Below, piece after piece: positions 60,096 through 64,000 of a DNA stretch of 64,000 nucleotides (position 1 is its first letter; every line of letters begins with the position of its first letter). Made by a program: the position numbers and the translations under genes. The stretch is from Ditylenchus dipsaci (taxonomy: Eukaryota; Nematoda; Chromadorea; Rhabditida; Anguinidae): positions 61,025 through 125,024 of the forward strand of contig SADC01000082.1 of the NCBI GenBank assembly GCA_004194705.1. Direction: 5' to 3'. The notes beneath the pieces were generated by a model. It saw only the letters and a list, made by a program, of their open reading frames with translations. It ran no database searches and was not told the DNA's origin.

Positions 60096-61415
60096 CTTTT
60101 GGCAAATTTCGTTTGGCAAATTTTCGTTTGGCAAATTTCGTTTTGGCAAATTCGTTTTGGCAAATTTCGTTTTGGCAAATTTCGTTTTGGCAAATCTCGT
60201 TTTGGCAAAATTTCTTTTAGCAAATTTCGTTTTGGCAAATTTCGTTTTGGCAAATTTCGTTTTGGCAAATTTCGTTTTGGCAAATTGTTTTGGGCAATTT
60301 CGTTTTGGCAAATTTCGTTTTGGCAAATTTCGTTTTGGCAAATTTCGTTTTTGGCAAATTTCGTTTTGGCAAAATCTCCCCTAGCCTATTTTACCATTCT
60401 AACTCTCAATTCGGTTCTTCGTTGCAAGCAAAGTCAAGCAAGACAGGTTGACGGGGCAATCCCGCTGCTTTGGCCATGTTTGCTTCTCATCTCAGGAAGA
60501 TGTTCTCGCGTTTTCTTCCGATAGCTGTACTAATCACTGCTTTATTTAGCTGGATAATGCTGTGCGTTCAATGCCGCACATCATAGATGGAAAAAAAGTT
60601 GAGATTGATTACAAACTCACGAGTTCACGCTCTTTGTTGCCCAGTTGCCTCCGAACATGTCTGAAGACCACTGGGAATTATTTTGAGCAATTTGGACCAA
60701 GTCTACCGTTGTAAGATTGCTCGTGACAAGCAGGCACAAATTACGAGATTTCGTTGGGTATTTTCTCTACGATGCAAGGGGTAGGTGGTTTATAAATAGT
60801 TTCCTACTTTTTTGGTTGCTCTTTCTAGTTAAATGATGCACTGTCCGCTCGTCCACATGTGCTTGACGGCATACGAATTGATGCAAGGGCTGATAAGGCT
60901 AGATATTCCACTCTATTTCGTTGCACATTTATATCGCCTGAAACTACGGATCAAATGCTTTACGATGTTTTCTCCAAGTTCGGTCTCTTAACACGTGTGA
61001 AGTAAAGTTGGATCAAATGACGCGGCAAATCGATGGGATTTGGCTTTGTATCATATTATTCTCCGAATGAGGTGCTTTCTCTGTTTTTTTCTGTCATTAA
61101 ATTGATTGCTTTTAGGTATGTAAAGCTTTGCTTGATGGTCCTCATGTAGTTGATGGCAGGGTGGTCAGAGTCAAATCCAGGAATCTACCGAAAGGTACTG
61201 CTTCCTGGGCTATGTTCGAAGAAGGGTTTATTAGCTTCAGAAATACATGTATAATAAAAGTGAGAAAATTGCATGTTAATGCGGTGTTGTTATCTTGTCA
61301 AATAAAAGTTGGGGATTTGGTTACTACTCATATGGCCCACCTCATTTGGCCGCCATTTCGCATCTTTTAAGAAAATTACCATTGCCATTAATTTTGACCT
61401 TTTATTGGCTGGAGG

Positions 61416-61700
61416 CAGAGTTTCCAAAATGACAAATGAGCAATTGTCATTGTCATGTTGTCAAATGACAAAATGAGAAATTGTAAAATGACAATTGTCA
61501 TATGACAATTTTGGAAAAATTATCATATGAGAATTTGTCAACTTGACAATTTTCAAAATTATCATATGACAATTTCTCATATGAGAATTCTCAGTTTGAC
61601 AAAATTCTCATTTTGTCAATTTGATAAAAATTGTTTGTCATTTTGTCATATGATCATTTGTTTCTCATTTTTTCTTGTCAAATGATATTGTTTTCTTAGT
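61416..61700. repeat. Left end of hAT element: AATTGTCATATGAC word array
   Basis: From CAGAGTTTCCAAAATGACAA on, words such as GACAATTGTCATATGACAAT alternate orientation, so the array is internally palindromic. The partner end lies beyond the window. Confidence 0.75.
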
Positions 61701-61744
61701 TTCTCGCTTTTACGTCATCATTCTTTGGTTGTTTAGGTCGAAAG

Positions 61745-63960
61745 ATGTCACAAGCAGATTCTCAAGTTTTGTCAACCACAGGCAGTCCAGCTACTCCAAG
61801 TACAAAGAAGCGAAAGGATTCCATATGGGATAAGTTCAAAACCGTTGAGCGTGATGGAGCTACCTTCTTGGAATGCAGCAATGCTCTCAGGTAAATTACT
61901 TTTAATTTCTGCACTCTTCTAACTCAATGTTGTTTCAGTTGTACAAGAAACAGCGACAACTCCAACAACAACTGTGCTAAAATATCATTGGGAACACAGC
62001 AAGGCAAATCACTCTGATGAACGACTGACGGCTCCTTCCAGCGAGGATAATGAATACAAGAGAAGGAAAACAAGTAAGCTTTGTTTCTTTATATCATGGC
62101 TTATTTTATTTTACAATGGTTTAGGGTGCAGAAAGTTGACAAGCGTTTGCAGATGTATTGTCCATTCCGTCGATTTCCTTGAACACATTTCTTATCCAGC
62201 AATGCGAAACTTTATCGATCTCATCAGCAAAGACTTCAAGGTATATTTTAGCACTTTTACTTCATGCTTATGTTTTTCGTTTTAGATACCTAAGAGTCAT
62301 ACAACATTGAAGAACCGACTACAAGAATGCTACGTGAAAACAAGGGACAAATGAAGCAAGTGATTTCCTCTCTGACGTGCAAGCCATCACTTACAACAGA
62401 TGTTTGGACTGATCCATCACTCAAAAGGGCTTTACATTGGTATGTTATGTTTTTCTGAACTACTAACTCTACTTAACTATTTTAGGTGTTACTATTCACT
62501 TCGTGAACAACTGTGCTCTTCAATCCGCGTTCTTAGGACTTCGCAACTCCAGATCTCATACTGCGGCTTATATCGATCTCAAGTAAACATAATTCTCGAA
62601 GATTTCGGACTGGACATTATAGAGTGATGATGAGACTTCTCTACGCTTTTGTCCCGATGAAGATGTGTGGCTGTAAGTGTTAATTAGGTTCTGAGTTGAA
62701 TTTTTATTCGATTTCTTCAGGAAAGAGTCTCCGCAGAGGACGAGTTGTTACGCACATCATTGCAATTGGTCATCTTGAGCATTTTTCAAAAGATTCTATG
62801 TCGGTATTCAGCGTTCAAGAAGATGGCGGATCTGATCAAGCGAATTAAACATTCTCACCGATTATTGGAGGTTCTTGCTTTGTTTTTTTATTTTCGTAAC
62901 TCAACATTTGTTTCTTTCTTAGGAAGTTGACTCAGTTGACGCAAAGAAGTCTATTATCGCCGTCGCGCAACCAATGGGGATCTGTAATTGAAGTTATCAA
63001 ACGCTTTCTCGAGCTAAATGGACCGGGCTGCAATATTGCGAAGCGGAAGAATTTAGCAAATGCCTGACCAAGCCGAACTAGAGGTAATTTAATCTTTTTT
63101 TGACAATTACGCTGTTTATTCTTTTCAGTATCTCACTTTCATTGCTAAGCTGTGCAATCCGTTTTATCGAAGTCTGAAACGTATACAAGGAGCTAAGTCT
63201 GTCACAATTCTCATTGTCTGGAAATAACACAAAAGCACTGTTACTTTCACTAGATGGCTATGAGGTACTACTTCTTAATATCATTGCTAACTACTTACTA
63301 AACTTTCAGGGGTTGACTATGTGGAATCCTGGCCGATAATTGAACAGCTGCGTACGAAACTAAAGAACGATTCACAAACATTCTGCATATGGACCGGCGT
63401 GATTTCGATCCGGGTATTTACATTGCGTGTGCGTTGGATCCTAACACGGCTGGTTGTCTCAGTGATGAAGAACTCTCTCATACAGCTGAATGGATTAGAC
63501 AGCTGGTAAGTCAATGTTTGCTTTTACTTCTATTATTTGTTTTATTTTCCAGTTGCCTGAAGAAGAAAGAGTCGAAGTGGCTTGTCCAATCGGCAAATTC
63601 ATGATACGTACGCTTGAACGTTTCATCTCGCGCCTGAAAACAAAACGTCTAAAGCAACCGCAGACGTCCTCGGCAAAGGGACACAGATCCAAATCAATGG
63701 CATATGACAGCGCTCATACATCCAAGGTGCAAGAAATGGTGGATGGGAAATCGACGCGATTAATACTGGACGGGAATTTCTCAATCGGTTTGTGCCCTTT
63801 GATATATATTGCTAAGTGACTTCGGAACGATGAATTTTAGAATACACTGGAAACTTCCCCGTGATCTTTGCCCTGGAGACTCTCAGCATACCAGCAACAA
63901 GTGCTCCAATTGAACGAATCTTTTTCTCAGCCAGATATAGCTACGAAGGGTCATAGATGC
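61745..63960 (+). pseudogene. BED-finger hAT transposase, broken, partial
   Basis: ATG at 61745; exon 1 to 61890 gives SIWDKFKTVERDGATFLECS, the start of a BED zinc finger. After the intron and a frame change TTTVLKYHWEHSKANH closes it. Then come MRNFIDLISKDF, SLTCKPSLTTDVWTDPSL (hAT core entry), VTIHFVNNCALQSAFLGL-like text, WPIIEQLRTKLKND, FDPGIYIACALDPNTAG, EERVEVACPIGKFMIRTL and, near 63870-63945, ALETLSIPATSAPIERIF, the conserved C-terminal hAT motif region. Several stops and frame changes interrupt it. The very end of the gene and the right TIR are outside the window. Confidence 0.75.
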
Positions 63961-64000
63961 AATACACAATCCCAGCTTTTGAATTTCCCAACTTGTCGTT

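Larger units (their letters stand above)
57736..60386 (+). mobile_element. 2,651-bp transposon with TTTGCCAAAACG word arms, 8-bp duplication
   Basis: GGCTAGGGGAGATTT and AAATCTCCCCTAGCC are inverted ends. TATTTTAC flanks both sides (57728-57735, 60387-60394). The left arm has about 16 CCAAAACGAAATTTG units (to 58010); the right arm has about 18 TTTCGTTTTGGCAAA units (60100-60370). The interior holds broken exons of a zinc-finger protein. It lies inside an exon of gene D. Confidence 0.92.
56641..61370 (+). pseudogene. Gene D: five-RRM hnRNP A/B-like copy, interrupted by transposons
   Basis: Exons: about 56641-56880 (RRM1, SREHGYVAFADKDA), 56927-57152 (RRM2, ISFLVTELSPSS), 57201-57341 continuing at 60395-60495 (RRM3, LTLHVGNLSPTT, then CFGHVCFSSQ), 60550-60780 (RRM4, NAVRSMPHIIDGKKVEI, EQFGPS), 60829-61071 (RRM5, LNDALSARPHVLDG, DQMLYDVFSKFGLL) and 61116-61370 (GPHVVDGRVVRVKSRN). 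Most exons need one or more frame changes, for instance one T too many in the T-run of RRM1 near 56730. The exon 2 donor is GCGGGT. The third exon is split by a 2.65-kb transposon and a foldback. Exon borders match genes A-C. It is closest to gene C in sequence and lies in the same orientation, so the two look like a tandem pair. Confidence 0.75.

Overview
AT-rich, intron-bearing eukaryotic DNA from a repeat-laden genome. Splice sites are GT(A/R)AGT..TTT(T/A)CAG, the first CWC22 coding exon sits just behind a strong acceptor (as in trans-spliced nematode genes), and there is a UGT-type first exon of the kind common in worms. A nematode or similar small invertebrate is my best guess, made from splice style and gene content only.

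Layout. 1-4.2 kb: repeat arms and a dead Ty3/gypsy pol fragment. 4.3-12.9 kb (minus): gene A, a five-RRM hnRNP A/B-like protein, with a 3,012-bp PIF/Harbinger transposon in an intron. 13.3-15.4 kb: two large palindromic elements with TA target duplications, one carrying a mariner-type HTH remnant. 15.6-20.2 kb (minus): gene B, a paralogous five-RRM gene. 21.7-32.4 kb (plus): the one clearly conserved housekeeping gene, CWC22 (12 exons; introns swollen by palindromic elements). 33-43 kb: nested word-repeat elements, tRNA-like sequences and one UDP-glucuronosyltransferase first exon. 43-49 kb: a Merlin element, pogo-like miniatures and a hAT remnant inside a larger terminal-inverted-repeat (TIR) element. 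50-52 kb: a 1.19-kb palindrome. 52.2-53.8 kb and 56.6-61.4 kb (plus): two further, decayed copies of the five-RRM gene (C and D); D has a 2.65-kb transposon inside an exon. 61.4-64 kb: the left end of a BED-finger hAT element running off the window.

The most unusual signal is in the repeats. Many miniature elements share a fixed skeleton (head TACAGTCRA, a CCCTTGGGACCGG block, tail TYGACTGTA; or head TACCGTATTTYCTCT) but carry different internal 'words', and within one element every copy of the word changes in concert. Two copies of one backbone (26440-27399 and 38419-38667) show this directly. Several larger elements also have ends built from iterated short words, and a CCTTGGTCCCCCTGTTG-like motif recurs in miniature elements whose TIRs are otherwise unrelated. 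Boundaries were read by eye, so most outer coordinates are good to a few bases where a target-site duplication (TSD) is quoted and to about 10-30 bases otherwise.
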